From Streptomyces sp. ERV7 (lineage in GTDB: Bacteria; Actinomycetota; Actinomycetes; Streptomycetales; Streptomycetaceae), in assembly GCF_001653515.1 (NCBI RefSeq), contig NZ_LYOY01000029.1, positions 1,704,161 through 1,768,160 on the forward strand: DNA of 64,000 nt, given 5' to 3'. The notes beneath the pieces were generated by a model. That model searched no databases and was not told the DNA's origin. It was given only the letters and a program-made list of their open reading frames with translations. How positions within the stretch are numbered: position 1 is the stretch's first letter; every line of letters begins with the position of its first letter. Position numbers and translations under genes: made by a program. Positions 26,941 through 35,970 of the stretch are shown here, piece after piece.

Positions 26941-28191
26941 GTGGAAGGCGTCCGTGTCGCACTCCATCCGCTGACGTTCGTCGAGGAGGGCGAGGACGTC
27001 GTCATCGGGCGCTCCGACATCGACTCCTTCGCGGTGTTCCCCGCCGACGCCGCCGCCGTGGTCGGCTGGCTGCGCGACGGCGCCACGATCGCCGACGCCG
27101 CACGCCGGTACACCGCCGCGTACGGCGAGGAAGCCGACATCGAGGACCTCGTCGACATGCTCGACGAGCTGCGGTTCATCCGCCGGGACGAAGAGGACGA
27201 AGGGGACGCGAAGAGCGGGCCTCAGCCGGACGGCCCGGGGGCCGTGCCGCTCCAACGCCTGGGCGCCGCCGTCTTCTCGGCACCCGCCTGGGCCCTGTAC
27301 GCCGTACTCACCGCCGCGGCCCTCGCCGTGGCCGTCCGCCACCCCCAACTGCGCCCGGGCCCCTCTAAGGTGTTCTTCAGCCCGTCGCTGCTGCTGGTCG
27401 AACTCGCCTCCTTCCTCGGCCAGTTCCCCGGCATCGCGCTGCACGAGTCCTTCCATGTGCTGGCGGGACGGCGGCTCGGACTGCCCAGCCGGCTCAGCCT
27501 CGGCCGCCGTCTGTATTTCGTGGTGTTCCAGACCACCCTCGTCGGGCTGATGGGGGTGCCGAGGCGCAAGCGCGTCCTGCCCGTCCTCGCCGGACTCCTC
27601 GCCGACGCCCTGGTCGCCTCGGTGCTCATCCTGGCGGCGGAGGCCGATCTCCTGGTGCACGGCGAGGTGACGGTGTGGGGCGGTCTCGCCCTGGCGCTGG
27701 CGTTCGGCGCGCTGATGCGCATGGCGTGGCAGTGTCTGTTCTTCCTGGAGACGGATCTGCACCATCTGTTCGCCCACACCCTGGCCCTGCCCGACCTCCA
27801 GGAACTCGCCCGCTCGTATCTGCGCGAGCGCACCGCCTGGCTCCCCCGCCGTCGCCGCACCGCCACCACCGCGGTCTCCGCCCGGGCCACGGACCGCGAA
27901 CTGGCCGTACTTCGCTGGTACGTTCCCCTCCTCGTCCTCGGCAGCACGGCCCTCTGCGTCCTCGCGGCGACGGCCGCGCTGCCCGTCCTGGTCGGCTTCG
28001 CGACCCGCTTCCACTCGGCGCTGTCCTCGGGGTCCCTGGACCAGGGTTTCTGGGACGCGGCGGTCGCCGCCCTGATCATGTTCACCCAGTTCGGCGTGGC
28101 GGCGTGGATCGCGGTACGGGACCGGCTGCGCCGGGCCGCCGCCGCGAGGACCGCCCCGTCACCAGGGAAGACCGGCCGACGAGCCGGATGA
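26941..28191 (+). CDS. PqqD/RRE-like domain fused to M50-type membrane metalloprotease
   Basis: A 416-residue protein. Residues 1-80 (HPLTFVEEGEDVVIGRSDIDSFAVFP, then AAVVGWLRDGATIADAARRYTAAYGEEADIEDLVDMLDELRFI) have the PqqD/RRE pattern used to grip RiPP leader peptides. Then several membrane helices with HESFH at 168-172 (HExxH) and a later FLETDLHHLFAHTLALPDLQELARSYL, comparable to the LDGYY-type third-ligand segment of peptide zinc metalloproteases. It probably binds the 35-residue peptide and cleaves it at the membrane. GTG 26941 follows GAGGGGAGG. A TPR protein gene starts 33 bp downstream. Confidence 0.75.
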   Translation: MEGVRVALHPLTFVEEGEDVVIGRSDIDSFAVFPADAAAVVGWLRDGATIADAARRYTAAYGEEADIEDLVDMLDELRFIRRDEEDEGDAKSGPQPDGPGAVPLQRLGAAVFSAPAWALYAVLTAAALAVAVRHPQLRPGPSKVFFSPSLLLVELASFLGQFPGIALHESFHVLAGRRLGLPSRLSLGRRLYFVVFQTTLVGLMGVPRRKRVLPVLAGLLADALVASVLILAAEADLLVHGEVTVWGGLALALAFGALMRMAWQCLFFLETDLHHLFAHTLALPDLQELARSYLRERTAWLPRRRRTATTAVSARATDRELAVLRWYVPLLVLGSTALCVLAATAALPVLVGFATRFHSALSSGSLDQGFWDAAVAALIMFTQFGVAAWIAVRDRLRRAAAARTAPSPGKTGRRAG

Positions 28192-28224
28192 CCGCTCCCC
28201 CATCGGCCCAGAAGGAGACACCGC

Positions 28225-30279
28225 GTGCGTGAGGCGACGGCACACCTGTGGATCACCGGCCCGACCCGGGCCGCCCGGGAGGCGGCGGCCGCCGCGCTGC
28301 CCTTCCCGGACCCGGTGAGCGTGGACTGCCACCGCGGGCTGCGCGGACCGTACACCGGCGCCGGCGAGCTCATGCGGTCCCTGGTGCCGCGCACCCACGA
28401 GCGGGGCCCGCTGCCCGGCGGCACCCGGCTCTCCATCCTGGCCGCCGCGCCCGACCTCTCCGCCCTGCTCGGGGCGGCGGAGGCCACGCTCACCTCCGCC
28501 GCCCCGCCCGGGGAGCGCACCCGCTGGTACGGCCACGAGCGCACCCGGCGCATCGCCAACGGCCTGGTGGACCACCTCGCCGCCCACCCCGGCCCGCACA
28601 CCCTCGTCCTCCACGACGTCCACGAGGCCGACGCGACGGACGCGGAGTTCCTCGCCATCGCACTGCGCCGCCTCGACCCCGCCCGGGTACGGATCGTGGT
28701 GTGCTCCGACGACGACACACCCCTCGCCCCCGCCACGGCCGCCGAGCTGCGCCGCCGGGCCGAGCACCGCACGGCGCCGGCCGTCCCCGACACGTCCACC
28801 GCGGAGTTCGTCGGCGCCGACGGAGTCGGCGAACCCGACGAGACCTACCGCCAGTCGGACCCCGCCGCCCGCGCCAAACTCCACGACAGCCGCGCCGACG
28901 AGCTGGAGGCGTCCCCCGTGTGGTCGTGGCGGCTGGGCGCCATCCCGTACCACCGGGCGCGCGGCAGTTCGCCCGAGGCGGGGCACGCGGCCTACGAATC
29001 CGCCGTCGACCACTGCCTGGGCATGGGGTACTACACCGCCGCCCTGGAACTGAACACACAGCTGGACGAGCTCCTCGGCCCGGAGGTGCCCTGGCCCGCC
29101 CGCTACCGCCAACTGCGCCGACGGGGCCTGTGCCTGGCGCTCATGGACCGCCCGGCCGAGGCGGAGGCCGCCTACTACGACGTGCTCTCGCGCACCACCG
29201 ACCCCAAGGTGCACACCACCGTCAGCTATGCGCTCTCGGTCCTGTTCACCCGGCTCTACGACGCTCCCCGCAAGGACCACGTCCGGGCGCTGGCGCACAT
29301 CAACACCGCCATCGCCTTCATCGACACGCTCCCCGACGCCGAGGACCGCGCCTTCCACACCGCCTTCATGCACAACGGGAAGGCACTCGTCACCATGCAC
29401 CTCGGCGATCTGCCGGAGGCGCTGCGCCTGGTGGACACCGCCCTCGCGGCGGTCGAGGACGGTCTGCCGCCCGCCCGCCACCAGCTGCACCGATCGGTCC
29501 TGCACCACAACCGTGCCCAGCTCCTGGCCCGCCTCGGCCGGGGCGACGAGGCCCTCGACGAGTACGACGCGATCGTCACCCAGGATCCGCACCACCCCGA
29601 GTACCGCTTCGACCGGGCCGTCCTCCACCACCAACAGGGCCGCTTCGAGGCGGCGTCGGCCGACTACGCGGAGGTGGAGCGGATCAGCCCGCCCTTCGCC
29701 GAGCTGCACTACAACCGGGGTGACCTCTACAGCGCGGCGGGCGGCGGCGACGCGGCGGCCGAGTTCGCCCGGGCCCTTGAGCTGGAGCCGGCCCGTGCCG
29801 ACGCGCGGATCGCCCTCGCCGAGCTGTGGCTGGACGACGACCGTGCCGAGGACGCCGCCGAACTGGCCCGCGAGGGGCTCGCCCTGGCCCCCGACGACCC
29901 GCTGCTGCACTGCGTGCACGGTACGGCCCTGCTCGCCCTCGGCACGCCCGACGCCGCACTGGACAGCCTCGACCGGGCACTCGGCCTCGACCCCTCGACG
30001 GCCGGGGCACACGCCAACCGCGCCTCCGCCCACCTGGCCCTCGGCCACCACGAGGAGGCCCTGCACGACCTGACGAGGGCGCTCGCGCTCTCCCCCGAGG
30101 ACCCCGACCTGCTGCACAACCGCGGCTACGTACACGAGAGCGCCGGGCAGTGGGCGAAGGCCCTCGACGACTACACCCGGGCCCTGGAGCTGCCCGGCGC
30201 CGACCGCGAGGTTCTGGAGGAGCGCCGGGCCGAGTGCCGGGAGCACCTGGAGTCACCCGGCACCGGCACCCTCAGCTGA
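28225..30279 (+). CDS. TPR-repeat protein with degenerate AAA-like N-terminus
   Basis: A 684-residue protein. The N-terminal third resembles a STAND/AAA ATPase that has lost its P-loop, with a Walker-B-like TLVLHDVHEADATDAEFLAIALRRLDPARVRIVV. From about 230 on it is tetratricopeptide repeats; the last 300 residues hold at least seven clear ones (for example AQLLARLGRGDEALDEYDAIVTQDP, ALDSLDRALGLDPSTAGAHANRASAHLALGHHEEALHDLTRAL). GTG 28225 follows GAAGGAGA. It is the third gene of the candidate peptide operon and could be a scaffold or sensor. Ends eight bases into a convergent gene. Confidence 0.75.
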   Translation: MREATAHLWITGPTRAAREAAAAALPFPDPVSVDCHRGLRGPYTGAGELMRSLVPRTHERGPLPGGTRLSILAAAPDLSALLGAAEATLTSAAPPGERTRWYGHERTRRIANGLVDHLAAHPGPHTLVLHDVHEADATDAEFLAIALRRLDPARVRIVVCSDDDTPLAPATAAELRRRAEHRTAPAVPDTSTAEFVGADGVGEPDETYRQSDPAARAKLHDSRADELEASPVWSWRLGAIPYHRARGSSPEAGHAAYESAVDHCLGMGYYTAALELNTQLDELLGPEVPWPARYRQLRRRGLCLALMDRPAEAEAAYYDVLSRTTDPKVHTTVSYALSVLFTRLYDAPRKDHVRALAHINTAIAFIDTLPDAEDRAFHTAFMHNGKALVTMHLGDLPEALRLVDTALAAVEDGLPPARHQLHRSVLHHNRAQLLARLGRGDEALDEYDAIVTQDPHHPEYRFDRAVLHHQQGRFEAASADYAEVERISPPFAELHYNRGDLYSAAGGGDAAAEFARALELEPARADARIALAELWLDDDRAEDAAELAREGLALAPDDPLLHCVHGTALLALGTPDAALDSLDRALGLDPSTAGAHANRASAHLALGHHEEALHDLTRALALSPEDPDLLHNRGYVHESAGQWAKALDDYTRALELPGADREVLEERRAECREHLESPGTGTLS

Positions 30280-31063
30280 CGCCCCGGGGATACGGATAGG
30301 ACAGGAAGTCGGCGTCCTGCCGCTCCATACTCCTCGGCAGCCAGTACGCCGCCTGCCGCGCGACCGTACGGGGCGGCAGCGGCGCGTTGGGCGAGCGCGT
30401 CGACGGCTTGGCTATGCTCTGGAGCGCCCAGGCGAAGCCCACCAGCGGGCCGATCTCCTCCCAGCGCCACCGGTCGATCCCGAGCAGCGCCATCGCGCGG
30501 GCGTACACATGCCAGGCGTGGTAGCCGGCCTCCCCGTTCATGGTGTGCACGGTGAGCGCTTCGTCGGGGCGGCGCGGGTCGTACAGCGTCCCCTGGCCGA
30601 AGCCCGCGAACGCGGTGACGAGCCGGGGGTCGTGGCGCCGGTAGAACCGGTCGACGACACCGAGCTGGACCTTCGAAATCAGCCGTAACTGCTCGGCGAC
30701 CGGCGCCATCCAGTCGCGGAAGGTCCCCGGATATCCGGGCCGGCCGTACCGGGAGGACCAGGCCGCGATGACCGGCGCCTCCAGGCCGCCGGCGTACGTT
30801 CTTATCGCCGTGTAGGCGTCGTCCAGCTCCGGCGAGCGGTGGAACAGCGTCACGTCGTCGAAGACGTACCAGAACTCGTTGGCGAGGCGGTCGCCCAGCA
30901 TCCCGGGGACCGGCGGCAGTTGGCCACCGTACCCACCCGGCTCCGCGGCCTCCCGCCCGGCGGCCCGCGCACTGCCGATGCCGCCGGCCCCCACCCCTGC
31001 CACCACGCTCGCGGCGAGCGCCGCCCGCAGTGTCTGCCGCCGCCCGATGCGGTCGATTGCCAT
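30272..31063 (-). CDS. Tat-secreted protein of unknown function
   Basis: A 263-residue protein with a twin-arginine signal MAIDRIGRRQTLRAALAASVVAGVGAGGIGSARA, so exported folded, possibly with a cofactor. The mature part has no motif I know; it is rich in Trp/Tyr/Arg (FWYVFDDVTLFHRSPELDD, YHAWHVYARAMALLGIDRWRWEEIGPLVGFAWALQSIAKPS). ATG 31063 follows GAGGGGG. Its stop overlaps the end of the convergent TPR gene by eight bases, so the two transcripts may interfere. Confidence 0.7.
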   Translation of the reverse strand: MAIDRIGRRQTLRAALAASVVAGVGAGGIGSARAAGREAAEPGGYGGQLPPVPGMLGDRLANEFWYVFDDVTLFHRSPELDDAYTAIRTYAGGLEAPVIAAWSSRYGRPGYPGTFRDWMAPVAEQLRLISKVQLGVVDRFYRRHDPRLVTAFAGFGQGTLYDPRRPDEALTVHTMNGEAGYHAWHVYARAMALLGIDRWRWEEIGPLVGFAWALQSIAKPSTRSPNAPLPPRTVARQAAYWLPRSMERQDADFLSYPYPRGVS

Positions 31064-31289
31064 GGTTCCCCCTCTTGGTGTGTACGCCCCTGGCCTGCCT
31101 GCCCGCCCACGCTAGGCGCGCCGACGGGCGCGCCGCCAGAGGTGTGCGGTCCGCTCAGCGGAACACGGCTTGGCCGGTCGGCGGCGCCGGTGCCACGCTC
31201 AAGTGCGGCCGAACGAACGGCTGTTGGCGCGGCAGGAGCCCGGAGGCCGGGCGTCCGCGCGTCTCGCACACGGGGGAGGAACGGGTCCG

Positions 31290-32098
31290 GTGAAGACAGA
31301 TACGTCATCGTCCGAGGGGCAGCTCGTCGAGGGGGGCGCCGGTGCGGTGCTGCTCGCGGCGGCGGGGCAGGTGGGTGTCCACGAGGGGCGCGACCACGGC
31401 CACTGGAACAACATCCAGCGCTACAGCGCCGAGGTCCCGGGACTTGAGTGGTCGCAGGGCCAGGCCTGGTGTGCGACCTTCGTCTCCTGGGTGGCGCTGC
31501 GGGCCGGGGCCGCGAGCCTGTTCCCGCGCACCGCGTCATGTGCCACGGGGGTCGCCTGGTTCCGTGAGCGCGGGCGGTTCTCGGAGTATCCGGCGGTGGG
31601 CGCCCAGGTGTTCTACGGCCCCGGCGGCTCGGAGCACACGGGTCTGGTCGAGGCGTACGACGACACCCGCATCCACACCATCGAGGGCAACACCAACGTG
31701 AACGGCTCCGCCGAGGGCGACGGTGTGTACCGGCGCGTACGGGAGCGCAGGTCGACTCGGGTGTACGGGTACGGATACCCCGACTACCCCGGCGGCATCG
31801 ACTCGGCCGACCCGTCGTGGCCCCGCCCGCCCCCCTCCCGCGCCCGGACGGTCTGGAGCCGTTCCCCGGCGCCCGGTGGTTCCACACCGAGCCGCGCAGC
31901 CCGATCATCACCGCGATGGGCCGCAGGCTCGTGGCCGAGAAGGTGGCGGTGTACAAGGAGGGCCCGGGACCGCAGTGGAGCGACGCCGACCACCGCTCGT
32001 ACGCGGGGTTCCAGGTGAAGATCGGATACCGGGGCGCCGACGCCGACGGCTGGCCGGGCCCGGTGTCCTGGGCCAAGCTGCGCGTACCGCGTACGTAA
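31290..32098 (+). pseudogene. CHAP amidase with peptidoglycan-binding C-terminus, split by a frameshift
   Basis: First frame (GTG 31290 after GGGGGAGGA) encodes a CHAP domain with catalytic Cys in SQGQAWCATFVSWVALRAG and His in GSEHTGLVEAYDD, up to DYPGGIDSADPSW. The family's C-terminal part (GARWFHTEPRSPIITAMGRR, GYRGADADGWPGPVSWAKL) continues in another frame from about 31817 to 32098. The shift lies at a C6 run (31830-31835); one extra C there would restore a single protein of about 269 residues. No signal peptide is evident. It may be a real mutation, a phase-variable tract or a sequencing error. Confidence 0.7.
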
Positions 32099-32121
32099 AC
32101 GCGCAGGCCGACGTTACGGCA

Positions 32122-33396
32122 TCAGTCCGCCGACTCCCGCAGGCGCAGGCCGCGTTGGAGCCGGCGGAGCAGCCGATGGCGCTCGCGGCGCTCGCGGGAG
32201 TGCCGGTCGAGCTCCTCCACCAGGCGCTGCGACCGCTTCTCCACGTCGAGTTCGTCCAGGATCCGGTCGACCTCCGCGAGCAGCGCGCCGTGCAGCTGCC
32301 ACTGGCGGGGGTCGCGCCGGACCTGGACGAGCAGCAGCACGGCGACCCGGTCGCGGCTCGCGCGGGCGGCCGCCAGCTCGGCGGCGAAGCGGTTCTCGGC
32401 CTCCTCGGCGTTCGCCCTGACCTGTGTGGTGATCAGTACGGCGAAGCTCTCCACGGCCTGGGCGAGGTGTTCGAAGACGTCTCGCAGGGCGATGCCGGTC
32501 TCCGGCTCGAAGAGGTGTTCCTCGGTGCGTTCCTTGGCGAGGTCGGTCACCGAGCGGCACACCACCCGCAGCACCACCGCCGAGATCTCCAGGGCGTCGA
32601 GTCCGGTGCGCAGCGCCACCCGTGACAGCAGCCCCTCCTTGACCCGGGGGTTGAACCGCAGGCTGTCCTCGGCCTGCCGCAGCGAGGCGTCCACCTGCAC
32701 GATGTCGTGGTCGAGCCGACGGGCCTCGTGCAGCCGGGCCGCGGCCCGAGCGACCGGGGTGTGGCCGCCGACCTCCTCCGCCAGGTCGATCAGGAGCCGC
32801 TTCATCCGCCCCGCGAGCTCCTCGATGGCCTCGCCCGCGGACTCCACCCACACCGGCGGCACGAGCAGCACGTTGAACAGCATGCCGACGCCCGCCCCGA
32901 TCAGCGTCTCCAGTACGCGGTCCCAGGCGGTCGCCGAGACCCGGGTCACGCCGAGCACGAGCATCGCGCTGATCGCGACCTCGGGGACGAACTCCCCGGC
33001 CTTCACGAAGCGCCCGACCACCAGCGCCGCCAGGATGATCAGCCCCAGGCTCCACCAGGTCAGCCCCACCAGCGCACTGAACCCGATGGCGAGGAGCACG
33101 CCCGCCACCACGGAGTTCACCCGTCGCACCCCGGTGACCAACGTGGTGTAGAGGGTGACCTGGACGACGAGCAGGGCCGTCAGCGGGGCGGTGAGGGGCG
33201 CCGGCTCGCTGCTCAGCTGAAGTGCCACCACGTACGAGATGACGGCGGCGGCCGTGGAGCGCAGGGTCTGCGTCACCGCGGGTTCCCGGCGGCGGCGCGC
33301 GAGATGGAGGAGGGGATCAGCGAACTCGGGCACCTCCCGCACCTTCCCTCTCAGTGGCTTCCACTCCACTGATGTCCGGTGCCCCGGCGCTTCCAC
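32122..33396 (-). CDS. Aromatic acid exporter family (ArAE/FUSC-like) membrane protein
   Basis: A 424-residue protein: six N-terminal membrane helices (from TLRSTAAAVISYVVALQLS to IGAGVGMLFNVLLVPPVWV) and a long helical cytoplasmic domain (about 190-424) rich in Arg/Glu coiled segments. This is the ArAE_1 pattern, in a family associated with export of aromatic acids and small amphipaths in E. coli AaeB. The start is uncertain (33396, or GTG 33369). It faces the CHAP gene tail to tail with a 23-bp gap. Confidence 0.82.
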   Translation of the reverse strand: MEAPGHRTSVEWKPLRGKVREVPEFADPLLHLARRRREPAVTQTLRSTAAAVISYVVALQLSSEPAPLTAPLTALLVVQVTLYTTLVTGVRRVNSVVAGVLLAIGFSALVGLTWWSLGLIILAALVVGRFVKAGEFVPEVAISAMLVLGVTRVSATAWDRVLETLIGAGVGMLFNVLLVPPVWVESAGEAIEELAGRMKRLLIDLAEEVGGHTPVARAAARLHEARRLDHDIVQVDASLRQAEDSLRFNPRVKEGLLSRVALRTGLDALEISAVVLRVVCRSVTDLAKERTEEHLFEPETGIALRDVFEHLAQAVESFAVLITTQVRANAEEAENRFAAELAAARASRDRVAVLLLVQVRRDPRQWQLHGALLAEVDRILDELDVEKRSQRLVEELDRHSRERRERHRLLRRLQRGLRLRESAD

Positions 33397-33412
33397 GGCA
33401 CAGCGCGCCGAA

Positions 33413-34255
33413 TCACCCGACCAGCCGTTCCTCCCCGGCGGCGAGCAGGGCCAGGCGGTCGGCCGCGTCCGTGCCGGGCGGCGGGGTGAGCAGCACGAGC
33501 CGCTGGTTGCCCTCCGGGGCGAGGAGCACCTGGCAGTCGAGGTCGACGGGGCCGATCACCGGGTGCAGCACCCGCATCCGGCTGTGGCGGCGGACGGCGA
33601 CCTCGTGCAGCTCCCACAGGGCGGCGAACTCCTCGCTGGCGCCGCGCAGCCGCTCCACGAGCCGGGTCGCGGCCGGGTCCCCCGCCCGGCGGCCCACCGC
33701 GGCCCGCAGGTCCGCTACGTGCACCCGGCTGTAGTGCGCGTGCTCATCGGCCGGGTACGCCTCGCGCGCGGCCGGGTCGGCGAACCAGCGCCAGACCACG
33801 TTGCGCCCGTGCTCGGAGACCGTGCACACCCCGCCGAGCAGGGAGCGGGCCAGGTCGTTCTGGGCCAGTACGTCACCGAGGTCGCCGAGGACCTGGGCCG
33901 CGGTGCCGGGGAGTTGGCCAAGCAGGTGCAGCAGGCTCGCGCCGACCTGGTCGTCCCTGCTGCGCACGGCGGGCGGGCGGTGTCCCGCCAGGAGGTGGAG
34001 GTGGTCGCGCCCGTCGTCGCTCAGCCGCAGGGCGCGGGCGAGCGCGGCCAGGATCTGCGGCGACGGCTGCGGGCCCCGGGCCTGTTCCAGACGGGTGTAG
34101 TAGTCGGTCGACATGCCCGCGAGCTGGGCCACCTCCTCACGCCGCAGGCCCGGTGTACGGCGCCGGGACCCCGCGGCGAGCCCCGCCTCGCGCGGGCTCA
34201 CCCGCTCACGCGAACGGCGGAGGAAGTCGGCGAGCTCACTGCGGTCGATCGTCAT
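33413..34255 (-). CDS. XRE regulator with MmyB-like ligand-binding domain
   Basis: A 280-residue regulator. HTH: ELADFLRRSRERVSPREAGLAAGSRRRTPGLRREEVAQLAGMSTDYYTRLEQARG, the typical start of the MmyB-like class. The C-terminal domain has LLGQLPGTAAQVLGDLGDVLAQNDLARSLLG, WRWFADPAAREAYPADEHAHYSRVHVADLRAAVGRRAGDP and HPVIGPVDLDCQVLLAP. In this family it usually controls the divergent enzyme gene. ATG 34255 is chosen; the divergent alpha/beta-hydrolase gene starts 149 bp away, consistent with such a pair. Confidence 0.9.
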   Translation of the reverse strand: MTIDRSELADFLRRSRERVSPREAGLAAGSRRRTPGLRREEVAQLAGMSTDYYTRLEQARGPQPSPQILAALARALRLSDDGRDHLHLLAGHRPPAVRSRDDQVGASLLHLLGQLPGTAAQVLGDLGDVLAQNDLARSLLGGVCTVSEHGRNVVWRWFADPAAREAYPADEHAHYSRVHVADLRAAVGRRAGDPAATRLVERLRGASEEFAALWELHEVAVRRHSRMRVLHPVIGPVDLDCQVLLAPEGNQRLVLLTPPPGTDAADRLALLAAGEERLVG

Positions 34256-34403
34256 GAGGATCATCCTGCCGGATGCTCCGGCGCCCCAGCCAGGGACTCC
34301 CGGTCCCCGGGTCCCAGCGGTCTCTCCCACCCCTCGCGCCGCGGCGGCACTGTGGGTTCGGCCGGAGCGAACGACCCCGGCAGCCACCGACCAAGGAGCA
34401 ACC

Positions 34404-35222
34404 GTGTCCACCACCTCTGTCCTCGCCGCCACCTCCGCGACCGTCACCGTCGGCGGCGCGCGGGTCCACTACGAGAGCGCCGGCTCGGGCCCCGCCCTCG
34501 TCCTCGTCCACGGCACCGGCTCGGGCGGCGCCGCGGTCAACTGGGGCCGGACCGCGCCCCGCTTCACCGCGGACCACACCGTCATCACCCCCGACCTCTC
34601 CGGCACCGAGGCCACGACGGACGACGGTGCGCCGCTGACCGTCGACGGCCTGGCCGCGCAGGTCATCGCCGTCATCGAGGACGCCGCCGACGGACCGGTC
34701 GATCTGCTCGGCTTCTCCATGGGCGCCCCCGTCTCGGCCGCCGTCGCCGCCCTGCGCCCCGACCTCGTACGCCGTCTGATCCTGGTCGCGGGCTGGGCCC
34801 ACACCGAGGGCGACGAGTACCTGCGCAACCTGTTCACCCTCTGGGGGCAGCTCGGCGCGTCCGACCCGGCCGCCTTCGGGCGTGCCGTCGCCATGACGGG
34901 CTTCAGCCGGGGCTTCCTCAACGCCATCGGGCGCGAGCAGGTCGAGCTCCTCATCCCCAACATGCCGCCCACGCCCGGCACTCTGCGCCACGTCGACCTC
35001 GACACCCGGATCGACATCCGCCACCATCTGCCCCGCATCCAGGCCAGGACCCTGGTCGTCGGCTGCGTCCAGGACATCACCATCCCCGTGGAGAACAGCC
35101 GCGCCCTGCACACCGCGATCGCGGACAGCACGTACGCCGAGATCGACGCGGGGCACGTGGCGTTCTTCGAGAAGGAGGACGAATTCGTCGAGCTGGTCCA
35201 CGAGTTCACCCTCGCCCCGTGA
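34404..35222 (+). CDS. Alpha/beta hydrolase
   Basis: A 272-residue hydrolase: oxyanion loop VLVHGTGSGGAAVNWG, nucleophile Ser in LLGFSMGAPVSAAV (GxSxG), acid in GCVQDITIPVENS and His in IDAGHVAFFEKEDEF. The family includes esterases, lactonases and haloperoxidase-like proteins; the substrate is not predictable. GTG 34404 follows AAGGAGC. It is divergent from the MmyB-like XRE gene, the likely regulator. Confidence 0.88.
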   Translation: MSTTSVLAATSATVTVGGARVHYESAGSGPALVLVHGTGSGGAAVNWGRTAPRFTADHTVITPDLSGTEATTDDGAPLTVDGLAAQVIAVIEDAADGPVDLLGFSMGAPVSAAVAALRPDLVRRLILVAGWAHTEGDEYLRNLFTLWGQLGASDPAAFGRAVAMTGFSRGFLNAIGREQVELLIPNMPPTPGTLRHVDLDTRIDIRHHLPRIQARTLVVGCVQDITIPVENSRALHTAIADSTYAEIDAGHVAFFEKEDEFVELVHEFTLAP

Positions 35223-35332
35223 GAGCGACGTCCGGCGGCGGGACGTCGTGGCAGGGCGCGGCCGCCGCGAGGCGGCAGGGCCAACCGGTAGAACCACCGT
35301 CGCCACGGCACCGGATGCGTAGCATGCGGGCC

Positions 35333-35839
35333 ATGCCCCAGCTCCAGCGCCTGCGCCCCGACCACGCCCCGGCCCTGCTCGTCTTCGAGCGGCAGAACCG
35401 CGCCTACTTCGCCGCGTCGGTTCCCGACCGGGGCGACGACTACTTCGCCCACTTCGGCGCCCGCCTCGACGCGTTGCTGGCCGAGCAGGCGGCGGGGGTG
35501 TGCCTCTTCCACGTCCTGGTGGACAGCGCAGGCGAGGTGCTGGGGCGGGTCAACCTGGTCGACGTGGCGGACGGCTCGGCCGAACTCGGCTACCGCATCG
35601 CCGAACGCGCCGCCGGACGCGGACTGGCCACGGCGGGCGTGCGCGAGGCCTGCGCCCTGGCCGCCGGGGAATACGGCCTGAGCGGACTGCGGGCCGCGAC
35701 CACCCTCGACAACGCCGCCTCCCGGACCGTACTGGCCCGTACGGGCTTCACCCCCTGCGGCGAGGTCGAGCTCGGCGGCCGCCCGGGCCTCCGCTTCGAG
35801 CGGAAGCTGGACGACGAGCAGGGGCGGCGGCTGCCGTGA
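35333..35839 (+). CDS. GNAT family N-acetyltransferase (RimJ/RimL type)
   Basis: A 168-residue acetyltransferase. The acetyl-CoA site is visible as ELGYRIAERAAGRGLATAGVREACALA, and the closing LRAATTLDNAASRTVLARTGF is the RimJ/RimL-like ending that acetylates protein N-termini or small amines. In-frame ATGs lie at 35315, 35324 and 35333; the last gives MPQLQRL, but none has a clear ribosome binding site. A truncated gene overlaps its stop (GTGA). Confidence 0.85.
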   Translation: MPQLQRLRPDHAPALLVFERQNRAYFAASVPDRGDDYFAHFGARLDALLAEQAAGVCLFHVLVDSAGEVLGRVNLVDVADGSAELGYRIAERAAGRGLATAGVREACALAAGEYGLSGLRAATTLDNAASRTVLARTGFTPCGEVELGGRPGLRFERKLDDEQGRRLP

Positions 35840-35970
35840 GCACCGCGCGCCCCATCGAGCCGGGGCCGCCGGGCGATCCGTCTCCCGGGCGGGTCTGGTA
35901 CACCTCGTACGGCTCGAACATGTTCCTGCACCGGCTCGCCTGCTACCTCGCCGGGGGACGCCCGGCCGGG
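35836..35970 (+). pseudogene. 5' remnant of a gene cut at the cluster edge (GGCT/histone-deacetylase-like start)
   Basis: GTG 35836 overlaps the stop of the GNAT gene. About 45 codons encode RVWYTSYGSNMFLHRLACYLAGGRP, the start of the Streptomyces YGSNM family (gamma-glutamylcyclotransferase-like fold, often labelled histone deacetylase). After about 35970 the frame reads only antisense to the MFS exporter gene, so the rest of the original gene is lost. It marks the left junction of the cluster. Confidence 0.65.
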
